The notes under the pieces were generated by a model, which saw only the letters and a list, made by a program, of their open reading frames with translations, had not been told where the DNA came from and did no database searches. Shown here one piece after another: positions 1 to 5,619 of a stretch of 13,359 nt of DNA; within the stretch, counting starts at the first letter, position 1, and every line of letters begins with the position of its first letter. The stretch covers positions 1 to 13,359 of the forward strand of contig CAJMNP010000012.1 of assembly GCA_905214895.1 (NCBI GenBank), read 5' to 3'. Made by a program: the position numbers and the translations under genes. Origin of the DNA: an uncultured bacterium (lineage in GTDB: Bacteria > Actinomycetota > Coriobacteriia > Coriobacteriales > Coriobacteriaceae).

Positions 1-134
1 GCTTTGACATATCCGACGAGGAGCTGCTGGAGCTCGTCACGCGCATCGTGCACGAACGCCGGCCCGATGTCTCGTGCGTCGTCACATTTGACTCGGGCTT
101 CAGCTCGCCCGACCGTCCGGCCGAGCAGCTGTAA
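1..134 (+). CDS. C-terminal end of an unrecognised protein (partial)
   Basis: An open frame enters from the left edge (first full codon at 3) and ends at TAA 132-134, giving 43 residues that begin FDISDEELLELV. It is rich in acidic residues and leucine, with a likely amphipathic helix (EELLELVTRIVHE), then a VSCVVTF strand-like stretch and a polar tail ending in EQL. The codon use (GAG, CTG, GTC, ATC) matches the real genes of the window. The start lies outside the window. I do not recognise the family from so short a tail. The gene converges on the minus-strand membrane protein gene, with a 109-bp gap that holds a nested palindrome. Confidence 0.6.
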   Translation, partial: FDISDEELLELVTRIVHERRPDVSCVVTFDSGFSSPDRPAEQL

Positions 135-141
135 TCGACAG

Positions 142-211
142 CAAAACGGGACGCAGGACCGCCGACCAATGCGCATATGCGCCCGGTCACGCAATCCTGC
201 GCCCCATTTTG
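142..211. terminator. Nested palindrome between convergent genes, possible bidirectional terminator
   Basis: Positions 142-158 and 195-211 are inverted copies (17 nt, two mismatches, both of which become G-U pairs in the minus-strand RNA). Inside lie GACC/GGTC arms and a perfect 12-bp palindrome, GCGCATATGCGC (171-182), so the whole 70 bp can fold into one long interrupted hairpin. It lies 7 bp after the stop of the plus-strand gene and 32 bp beyond the stop of the minus-strand gene. On the plus strand the stem runs into TTTTGTTTG, which would suit a terminator. There is no comparable T run on the minus side. It could instead be a repeat element. Confidence 0.45.
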
Positions 212-243
212 TTTGCACTGCTAAGGCTCTAACCGCTCGACCG

Positions 244-1212
244 CTAGTTTCCCTGCGCGTTCGAAATACCGTTTTGCAGGGCATCCCAGGCGTTCGTCGC
301 CATGTCGCCCAGGTTCCGCGCGGTATCGCCCAGATTCTGGGCCTTATCTCCCAGCTCCTGCGCCTTGCTGCTCAAGTCCTCCAGCATGTTAGAGCTCGAG
401 CTGTCCGTGGCGCCTTGGTCGCCGGACGCATTCCTCGACGAGCCGCCCTTGTGCGTGAGCTGGACCTCCAGGTTGCCATCGCCGTTGTAGTATGCAGACG
501 TAACCACCCAGTTGGCGTCGACAATAGGCGTTGAGCCGTCATCGGTCAGGATCACGGCATTCGAAAGATCGGCCCCGCGCGACTTGAGGAGCTTCTTGGC
601 ATTGGACCAGTACTGACCCGGGATATCGCTCAGGTCGACGGTGCTGGACTGGGCAGTCTCGGTCTGCTCGGCCGTGGTATCAGTCGTGGCGCCCCGCTTG
701 TTGAGCATGCCCGACACGATGGCAAACAGAACCGACAGGGCAAAGAAGATCGCCAGCACGATCAGGGTTTTCTTGATCGTGCTCGACGAACGCGACGGCT
801 TCTGCTCCTCGTCCTCGCCATATTGCGGAATCGACTTGGGATACTCGCGATACGGCTCGCGCGACTCGTAGCGAGGCTGCGCCGTGCGAGGCATATACGT
901 CGTCTGCTGAGGCTGCGGAATGGGATTTTGCGGCAGGTCGTCATAGGAATTCGGCGTCGAGGCGGCATAAGAATCCTGCGGCGCGTAAGCAAACGGGTCC
1001 GGAGCTGCGTTGCCATAGGGGCCTTGCGAAGATGCAGCGTAAGAATCCTGCGCCGTGTCGCCATAGCCCATAACCCGGGTGGGCTCGGCAGAAGGCTGCG
1101 TCGCGGCGGGGTCGGTATAACCGGGGTTGGGAACAACGCGGGTCGCATCGGCGCTATCGCCAGCCTGCGCGGAACCGTACCCGCCCATCACGGTCGTCTT
1201 ATCCTGATCCAT
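244..1212 (-). CDS. Single-pass membrane protein with low-complexity cytoplasmic N-terminus
   Basis: 322 residues, family not recognised. Residues 1-145 are low-complexity and rich in Tyr, Gln, Pro, Ser and Ala, with recurring DSYAAS-like units (57-61 and 80-85) and two TRV motifs. A basic stretch (SSSTIKK) precedes one hydrophobic span at about 149-170 (LIVLAIFFALSVLFAIVSGML), then NKRG. By the positive-inside rule the long N-terminus is probably cytoplasmic and the C-terminal 150 residues extracytoplasmic. Residues about 195-255 (IPGQYWSNAKKLLKSRG followed by strand-like segments) look like one small folded domain. After a Ser/Gly/Asp linker, residues 283-310 form four seven-residue units of the form xAxxLGD, predicted to be an amphipathic helix. 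The start is supported by GGAAAGGA eight bases upstream. The gene is divergent from the 78-residue gene. A TAGAAT hexamer upstream is a possible -10 box but has no convincing -35. Confidence 0.8.
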   Translation of the reverse strand: MDQDKTTVMGGYGSAQAGDSADATRVVPNPGYTDPAATQPSAEPTRVMGYGDTAQDSYAASSQGPYGNAAPDPFAYAPQDSYAASTPNSYDDLPQNPIPQPQQTTYMPRTAQPRYESREPYREYPKSIPQYGEDEEQKPSRSSSTIKKTLIVLAIFFALSVLFAIVSGMLNKRGATTDTTAEQTETAQSSTVDLSDIPGQYWSNAKKLLKSRGADLSNAVILTDDGSTPIVDANWVVTSAYYNGDGNLEVQLTHKGGSSRNASGDQGATDSSSSNMLEDLSSKAQELGDKAQNLGDTARNLGDMATNAWDALQNGISNAQGN

Positions 1213-1349
1213 GCAACGATTCCTTTCCGTCGCCTGTAAGCATCAAGTTATCCATGCATTCTACCCGCGCAAAAGCCTATGATGGGCAAAGGCCGTCGGT
1301 ATTTACAAGACATGCGCGACAGGCGGCAACAAGCGAATCGAGGAACGTC

Positions 1350-1586
1350 ATGGCAAAAAGTAAGCTCATCAAGGACACGACGCGTGCCGAGCGCGAGGAG
1401 ATCATCAAGCTGGCGCTCGCAGGCTGTGGCAACGGCAGCTGCGACAACTGTGGCAGTTGTAGCCTGGGCGCTGGCGACCCGTACGGCACCTACCAGCCCT
1501 ATATTGACGGCGAGATGGAAATCGCCGACATCAACATGATGGTCGCCAAGCGCAACGCCAAACTCTTCGGCCTCCAGCGCGGCTAA
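1350..1586 (+). CDS. Small cysteine-rich protein, 78 residues, unknown function
   Basis: 78 residues beginning MAKSKLIKDTTRAEREEI. The start at 1350 is preferred because AGGA precedes it by five bases; an in-frame ATG at 1254 lacks such a site and its extra residues look non-coding. An N-terminal charged helix (residues 8-24) leads into a four-cysteine cluster, C26-x4-C31-x2-C34-x2-C37, set in Gly/Ser/Asn. Then come a DPYGTYQPYIDGE segment and a C-terminal helix (EIADINMMVAKRNAKLFGL). The Cx4Cx2Cx2C spacing suggests metal binding (zinc or iron-sulfur), but this is inference. No signal peptide or membrane span is visible. TATGAT at 1278-1283 could be a -10 box. I do not recognise the family. 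Confidence 0.7.
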   Translation: MAKSKLIKDTTRAEREEIIKLALAGCGNGSCDNCGSCSLGAGDPYGTYQPYIDGEMEIADINMMVAKRNAKLFGLQRG

Positions 1587-1608
1587 TACCTCCCCGCTTG
1601 GGTCGTAT

Positions 1609-1768
1609 GCCACGAAATGCGCCCATCTACTACGTTTAACCCAAGGGTGCTAACCATAGCCAAATTTGAGTTAACAAAACCGCAGGTAAACGTCTTGCCG
1701 CATTGTTAAAAAACGCCCCATGGCCGGTACAACCTGGACAAACGTAGTAGATGGGCGCTTTTCGTGGC
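1609..1768. repeat. Palindromic intergenic element A, 160 bp with 29-nt inverted arms
   Basis: Positions 1609-1637 and 1740-1768 are inverted copies, 29 nt with one mismatch (T1618 against T1759). The arms contain GCGCCCATCTACTACG. The 102-nt interior contains AACAAAACCGCAGGTA at 1673-1688 and ATGGCCG at 1720-1726. Element B (3186-3347) has the same core with identical spacing: TACTACG, 38 nt, core, 54 nt, CGTAGTA. No short direct duplication is visible at the outer ends, so recent transposition cannot be shown. It lies between convergent genes, so it may also affect 3' ends. It contains no plausible gene. Confidence 0.75.
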
Positions 1769-1808
1769 GCGGCTGGCCCAGACGGCTGGTTTCGGAGCCA
1801 ATCTGTAT

Positions 1809-1848
1809 CAAAAAGACCCCGACGTCGCTGCGCTTTGCGCCACCGGGG
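1809..1848 (-). terminator. Intrinsic terminator of the zinc-ribbon gene
   Basis: Read on the minus strand, CCCCG pairs with CGGGG (plus-strand positions 1844-1848 and 1817-1821), with a nested GCGC-AAA-GCGC hairpin inside, followed by TCTTTTTG. It lies 31 bp beyond the stop codon of the minus-strand gene ending at 1879. Stem plus U run fits a Rho-independent terminator, although the outer stem is short. Confidence 0.6.
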
Positions 1849-1878
1849 ACCGTTCAGATCACTCCCTGCCGCCTTACT

Positions 1879-2682
1879 CTACTCGTTGGGCACGTATGTA
1901 GCCTTGGCTCGCACGGGCGTAACGTCCTGACCGCAGGAATAGCTCGAATCGAAGGCGTGCGCAACCAAGTCGTGCGTATCCCATGCCATGCAGTCAAACT
2001 CACCAGTATCGAGGACAACGATATAGCCCTTGCCATCGTAGTAGAAATGATCCCCAGTGTAGTTATCGTCATCGTCGATGTTGTCTTCGGACACAGAGTC
2101 CATATCCGGCTTTGCCGTCTTAATCGCCTGCTTGGCCTCACTCTTGAGGGTGTCAAACGAGAGCCCATGCTGCACAAGCGAGTCCTCGAGCGAAACCTGC
2201 TCACCCGTCTTAAGGTTGTAGTACGCCGACCTTGTCACTCGCTCCGAACGATACGGAGGTTGATAGCTGTCGGTGTAGGTTCGCACGCAGGCGATATCGC
2301 CGTCAATCGAGACGATCTCGGCGGTATACATCATGGTCACGCGGCTGTCCTCGTCATCCATCGAGGCTTGCTTGCTCGCATCGAGCGTGTCCACAACGAG
2401 TTGAACCATATCCTTGTTAAACTTGGCGGCGCCCACGCCCTGGCCCTTCACCTGAGGATAGGTCCACGTAGCTGTGATCTGGCACGTGTCATCGGGGGAC
2501 GGATTCAGCGGGCCTTCGCCAACCGCAGCCGTAAAGTTGACATCCTGCGTGGCGGAAACGGCTTCGTAGCCCACCTGCGCGTCGTCAGCGTCCTTCGACT
2601 CCAGCTGTTCCAGCGTCGTGGCCACCGTTGCGATGGTTTTGTTTATCGAGTCCTTAGAGTTGGCAGAGGCTTTGGCTCGCAT
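1879..2682 (-). CDS. Extracytoplasmic (RsiV-like) half of a frameshifted zinc-ribbon membrane protein
   Basis: 267 residues read from an ATG at 2682, probably not an independent protein. It has no signal peptide or membrane span, yet it looks like an extracytoplasmic domain. After a helical segment (residues 10-32) come strands such as CQITATWTYPQV, MMYTAEIVSIDGDIACVRTYTDSY and AYYNLKTGEQVSLEDSL, then a FDTLKSEAKQAI helix and HFYYDGKGYIVVLDTGEF. The sequence [YN]NLKTGxxVxLxDxL followed by a helix and an FYxxxxG segment is typical of the DUF3298 domain of RsiV and PdaC-type proteins; I assign it from memory, at moderate confidence. The frame overlaps the zinc-ribbon/membrane half by 40 nt in another frame, and no good Shine-Dalgarno sequence precedes the ATG. 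A one-base deletion or two-base insertion near 2680-2700 would join the halves. Coupled translation from the internal ATG is the alternative. Confidence 0.65.
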   Translation of the reverse strand: MRAKASANSKDSINKTIATVATTLEQLESKDADDAQVGYEAVSATQDVNFTAAVGEGPLNPSPDDTCQITATWTYPQVKGQGVGAAKFNKDMVQLVVDTLDASKQASMDDEDSRVTMMYTAEIVSIDGDIACVRTYTDSYQPPYRSERVTRSAYYNLKTGEQVSLEDSLVQHGLSFDTLKSEAKQAIKTAKPDMDSVSEDNIDDDDNYTGDHFYYDGKGYIVVLDTGEFDCMAWDTHDLVAHAFDSSYSCGQDVTPVRAKATYVPNE

Positions 2683-3161
2683 GCGCAGACAACATTGCCC
2701 TTGCCACCCGAAGTGACCTCGGACGACGCGCCGATACGCGGCACGACAACAATTGCCGCCACAATGGCGACAACGGCAACACCGCCGATAACGGCAGCGA
2801 CAATACGGCCCTTGTGCTTGGGTTTCTTGGGCTGCGGCGTCGGAACAAACGGTTGAGAGGCCTCGGCGGGCTCGGTCATAGGTTCCTCATAACGAGACTG
2901 CGCCGCCACATGAGCCGAGGCACCCTGAGGAGCGTGCTGCCCCGCAGGAGCGGTCGCCGGCGCATCCCCTACCGGAAACGTCACAGGCTCCGCCTGGTCC
3001 ACAACTCCGCCCACGCGACCGCTACAGCTCGTGCAAAACATGGAGCCATCGGGTATCTGAGCTCCGCACTTAGTGCAATACTGCGCATCTCCCGTCTCTC
3101 GTCGCAGCCGCAATCCGCCCGCGCAGTTCTTCCAACTACACCGTACGAGAGAAATCTCCAT
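2643..3161 (-). CDS. Zinc-ribbon plus membrane-span half of the same split gene
   Basis: 172 residues from the ATG at 3161. Residues 29-46 form a zinc ribbon, C29-x2-C32-x10-C43-x2-C46 (YCTKCGAQIPDGSMFCTSC), typical of bacterial zinc_ribbon_2 proteins. A Pro/Ala/Glu-rich linker (52-112), a basic patch (KKPKHKGR) and one membrane span (about 119-141) follow. The frame then runs off into a non-conserved tail (CACEPKPLPTLRTR) and stops, while the expected outer domain continues in the next frame, so the gene looks frameshifted. The N-terminus is also doubtful. Such proteins usually start within a few residues of the first CxxC, but here 28 extra residues precede it. An ATG at 3088, directly after GGGAG, is one base out of frame with the ribbon. 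A second indel there would explain this (a start of the MRxYCTKCG type). Likely a pseudogene, or sequence error. Confidence 0.6.
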   Translation of the reverse strand: MEISLVRCSWKNCAGGLRLRRETGDAQYCTKCGAQIPDGSMFCTSCSGRVGGVVDQAEPVTFPVGDAPATAPAGQHAPQGASAHVAAQSRYEEPMTEPAEASQPFVPTPQPKKPKHKGRIVAAVIGGVAVVAIVAAIVVVPRIGASSEVTSGGKGNVVCACEPKPLPTLRTR

Positions 3162-3185
3162 TCTTGTTGCGCAACATTGCCGCCA

Positions 3186-3347
3186 CGTCCAAAACTGTGC
3201 CGGTTTACTACGATAAATCGCCCGGACCTGAGCATGCTACTTTACAAGAAAACAAAACCGCAGGTAGACGAATCGGTCATTATCGGAAAATCCAGATATG
3301 GTCGAGGTAAACCGATTCATCGTAGTAAACCGGCATAGTTTTGGACG
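3186..3347. repeat. Palindromic intergenic element B, 162 bp with 35-nt inverted arms
   Basis: Positions 3186-3220 and 3313-3347 are inverted copies, 35 nt with two mismatches. The arms contain TGCCGGTTTACTACGAT, which differs from the element A arms outside the TACTACG block. The 92-nt interior holds AACAAAACCGCAGGTA (3251-3266, identical to element A) and ATGGTCG (3298-3304, the counterpart of ATGGCCG in A at the same offset). The element fills most of the gap between the divergent zinc-ribbon gene and the urease-linked membrane protein gene, so it could influence promoters on either side. No target duplication is seen. Confidence 0.75.
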
Positions 3348-3391
3348 AACGGCCCCATACGGATAGTCTCATTGACCCAACAGCCACAAAA

Positions 3392-3538
3392 TGATCCGTT
3401 TTCCTCCGTCGCATGCGGATCAATTTATTTCAAGAAACGTGGCACTTTGTTATGAGGCGGTTAAACCGCTCCAATGACGCCCCCTATTGGGCGGGCATCT
3501 CACTAGCATTCCTCTCTAGAGAAACGAGAGGAATACCT
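3392..3538 (+). promoter_or_regulatory. Hairpin-rich leader of the urease-linked membrane protein gene
   Basis: Four short inverted repeats follow one another: TGATCCG/CGGATCA (3392-3398, 3416-3422), GCGGTT-A-AACCGC (3457-3469, operator-like), CGCCC/GGGCG (3478-3482, 3489-3493) and CCTCTC/GAGAGG (3511-3516, 3526-3531). The last would pair with the Shine-Dalgarno sequence (AGAGGA, about 6 bases before the ATG at 3539). This allows control of translation by folding or by a bound protein. It matches no riboswitch class I can name, and I see no clear -35/-10 pair. The rest of 3162-3538 is element B plus unremarkable sequence. Confidence 0.35.
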
Positions 3539-4792
3539 ATGCCCCATACCGACTCCAAGCAAAATGTCCCTTCGCCCACATTCGGCTCCCCTGTAGGCTT
3601 TGTCATCAGCATGGCGATCGGCTTTGGCCTCTACGCCCTACTGAGTATCCTCGTCGCACAAGGGTCGACGCTCATCCCCCAGCTTGACTACACAAACGTC
3701 ATCACCGGCATCACCGCTTCACTCCCCAGGCAGCTCGTATGGTTTTTGATGGACTTCACAGAACCGCAGTTCTACGCGAGCGTCTTTGCCGGCGCCGGCA
3801 CCATCATCGGCGGCGCGGCCGCCTACCTGCTCGCGCGCAAAAACAGCCGCTTCCAAGGCTTTACCGTCTGCTATGGCGAGCACCGCATGTTTCCCTGGGT
3901 CCTCGCATCGCAGGTGCTGAGCTTGGCACTCACCATCTTTGTCTTCCGTTTTATCGACGGCTTCGGCGCCGCGGGTGATGTGACCTGTGTCGTCACCTTC
4001 ATCCCCATCGTCGCCGCCCCGCCCGCAACGATGCTGCTCTACGGCCCCAGTGTACCGGCACTGCTCACCTCGAGCGTGCTGGCGGCGCTGCTGTGCTCTC
4101 CTACCGCAACCTGGCTGACGGCAACCATTGGCACACCGCTCGGATTGCCCGGCGTCGTCTCCAACGTCACCGCTATGGCACTCACGGGCTTTATCATCTT
4201 TATCGTGCTGCGTGAGCTCCCCTGGATCACCAAGCGGGATATTCCCCAGAACCGCGGCACGCTCAGCCCCGTCGAGGACGTCACGACACCCCTGTGGTTT
4301 GTCCGTCGCGTTCTGGCCGAGTTCTCCGAGGCCCCGTTCTACGGCAACGAGGTCGTAAGCCTCTTTATCTTCGCCGGCCTCATCCTGGGCACCATCCTGT
4401 GCCCCGGCCACAATGTCAACGGAGCCGGGGCGGCGCTTCCCGCCATCTTGCTGTCGCAGTTTACCTCGGCGGCCGTGGGCGTGCTGCTCTACGCGAGCAA
4501 ATTTGCTGACGGCGGCTGGTGCGCCACCTACGTTCCCGTCGTCAGCACCGGCCCCGCCTGCGTGCTCGCATTGGGCGCCAATATCCCGGTTGCCCTTGTC
4601 GCCGGCGTGCTCGGCGGCATCCTGGGCGCACCCATTGCCGAGCTGGTCGCCAGCTGGCTTCCCAAAGACATCCACGGCACCGTGGCCAACGTCGCATCCA
4701 TGGCCATCACCACGAGCGTCGTCTATATCGCCATGAGCGCGCTGGCGACGAGCTTTACCTACGCCTACTTGGGCGCGCTGCTGTGGTTGTAA
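3539..4792 (+). CDS. Unrecognised polytopic membrane protein with internal duplication, heading the urease block
   Basis: 417 residues, very hydrophobic, with roughly ten likely membrane spans. The start at 3539 is chosen because AGAGGA precedes it by about 6 bases; an upstream in-frame ATG at 3413 lacks this and adds 42 non-membrane residues. The two halves resemble each other. FTEPQFY (73-79) matches FSEAPFY (262-268). TCVVTFIPIVAAPPA (149-163) matches WCATYVPVVSTGPAC (327-341). AALLCSP (182-188) matches GGILGAP (359-365). SNVTAMALT (208-216) matches ANVASMAIT (383-391). This suggests a twofold pseudosymmetric carrier or channel. It lies 78 bp upstream of ureA on the same strand with no terminator between, so co-transcription with urease is likely. 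Urea or nickel movement is inference from context only. It lacks features I associate with UT-type urea transporters, UreI or UreH/HupE nickel permeases. Confidence 0.8.
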   Translation: MPHTDSKQNVPSPTFGSPVGFVISMAIGFGLYALLSILVAQGSTLIPQLDYTNVITGITASLPRQLVWFLMDFTEPQFYASVFAGAGTIIGGAAAYLLARKNSRFQGFTVCYGEHRMFPWVLASQVLSLALTIFVFRFIDGFGAAGDVTCVVTFIPIVAAPPATMLLYGPSVPALLTSSVLAALLCSPTATWLTATIGTPLGLPGVVSNVTAMALTGFIIFIVLRELPWITKRDIPQNRGTLSPVEDVTTPLWFVRRVLAEFSEAPFYGNEVVSLFIFAGLILGTILCPGHNVNGAGAALPAILLSQFTSAAVGVLLYASKFADGGWCATYVPVVSTGPACVLALGANIPVALVAGVLGGILGAPIAELVASWLPKDIHGTVANVASMAITTSVVYIAMSALATSFTYAYLGALLWL

Positions 4793-4870
4793 GTGCAGCC
4801 AATCATCGCCCCCAGTCAAGTCCCTCGTAACCTCAGCCACACCAGACCCAGATAAGAAAGGAACCGCATC

Positions 4871-5173
4871 GTGAGACTCAACGAAAAAGACCAGGAGAAA
4901 CTGATGCTCCACATGGCGGGCAATCTTGCCAAGGAGCGTCGCGCGCGCGGACTCAAGCTCAACTACCCCGAGTCCGTCGCGCTCATTAGCTCGGAGCTTT
5001 TGGAGCTCGCCCGCGACGGTCACGACGTCGCCGAGCTCATGAGCCTGGGCAAGCAAATCCTCACCCGCGACGACGTCATGGAGGGCGTGGCCGATATGGT
5101 GGCCGAGGTTCAAGTCGAGGCGACTTTCCCCGACGGCACCAAGCTCGTCACCGTCCACGACCCCATCCAGTAA
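4871..5173 (+). CDS. ureA: Urease subunit gamma
   Basis: 100 residues, the standard length for a separate gamma subunit, starting at GTG with AAAGGA nine bases upstream. The N-terminal block [30 protein letters not shown] (11-40) and the later [23 protein letters not shown] and [14 protein letters not shown] are the family signatures. UreA packs with UreB and UreC in the cytoplasmic urease complex that hydrolyses urea to ammonia and carbamate. First of the urease structural genes, 18 bp before ureB. It is not fused to the beta subunit as it is in Helicobacter. Confidence 0.97.
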   Translation: MRLNEKDQEKLMLHMAGNLAKERRARGLKLNYPESVALISSELLELARDGHDVAELMSLGKQILTRDDVMEGVADMVAEVQVEATFPDGTKLVTVHDPIQ

Positions 5174-5191
5174 TAGCAAGGAGCATCACGC

Positions 5192-5617
5192 ATGAAAGTT
5201 GGAGAAGTCATCTGCGGCGACGAGCCGATCACGCTCAACACCGGACGCGCCACCAAACAGATCCGGGTCACCAACAAGGGCGACCGCCCCGTGCAGGTCG
5301 GTAGCCATTTTCACTTCTTTGAGGTTAACCGCGCGCTGTCCTTCGATCGTGCCGAGGCCTTTGGCTATCGACTCGACATTCCCAGCGGCAATTCCGTCCG
5401 TTTTGAGCCGGGCGAGGAAAAGCTCGTGAATCTTGTTGAGCTGGGAGGCGCCAAGCGCGTCTTTGGCCTCAACGACCTCACGCGCGGCGAGGCGGTTCCC
5501 CGCAACCTCGCAGCGAGCATGGAGAAGGCCCGTCGTCGCGGTTTTCTCGACTATCGCGAGGGCCCGGCGACGGGATTCCCCGAGGGCTGGGATAACGATA
5601 TCGAGGAGGCACGCTAG
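5192..5617 (+). CDS. ureB: Urease subunit beta
   Basis: 141 residues, slightly longer than the usual 100-125 because of a C-terminal extension after the core ([27 protein letters not shown]). Core motifs: [16 protein letters not shown] near the N-terminus, [15 protein letters not shown] (32-46), [20 protein letters not shown] and [16 protein letters not shown] sits eight bases before the ATG. UreB is the non-catalytic beta subunit of the urease trimer. Its gene ends two bases before ureC, so the two are probably translationally coupled. Confidence 0.97.
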   Translation: MKVGEVICGDEPITLNTGRATKQIRVTNKGDRPVQVGSHFHFFEVNRALSFDRAEAFGYRLDIPSGNSVRFEPGEEKLVNLVELGGAKRVFGLNDLTRGEAVPRNLAASMEKARRRGFLDYREGPATGFPEGWDNDIEEAR

Positions 5618-5619
5618 CC

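Noticed and set aside
1609..1768. Recently inserted MITE with target-site duplication
   Set aside because: The bases flanking the outer arms of A and of B show no direct duplication, so only a repeat family can be claimed.
2643..2700. Programmed ribosomal frameshift joining the two zinc-ribbon halves
   Set aside because: No slippery heptamer or strong downstream hairpin is visible at the overlap, so a mutation or error is simpler.
1720..2856. Plus-strand open frame of 378 codons across element A and the zinc-ribbon gene
   Set aside because: It crosses the repeat and a terminator, and its translation is Arg/His-rich without motifs. The minus-strand frames carry a recognisable zinc ribbon, membrane span and outer domain.
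3392..3538. Known nickel-cobalt or guanidine riboswitch in the leader
   Set aside because: I could not find the conserved bases of either class; only generic hairpins are seen.
3719..5179. Minus-strand open frame of 486 codons opposite the membrane gene and ureA
   Set aside because: Asp/Gly/His-rich low-complexity product typical of the antisense of a hydrophobic GC-rich gene. The plus-strand frame has membrane spans, an internal repeat and a ribosome binding site.
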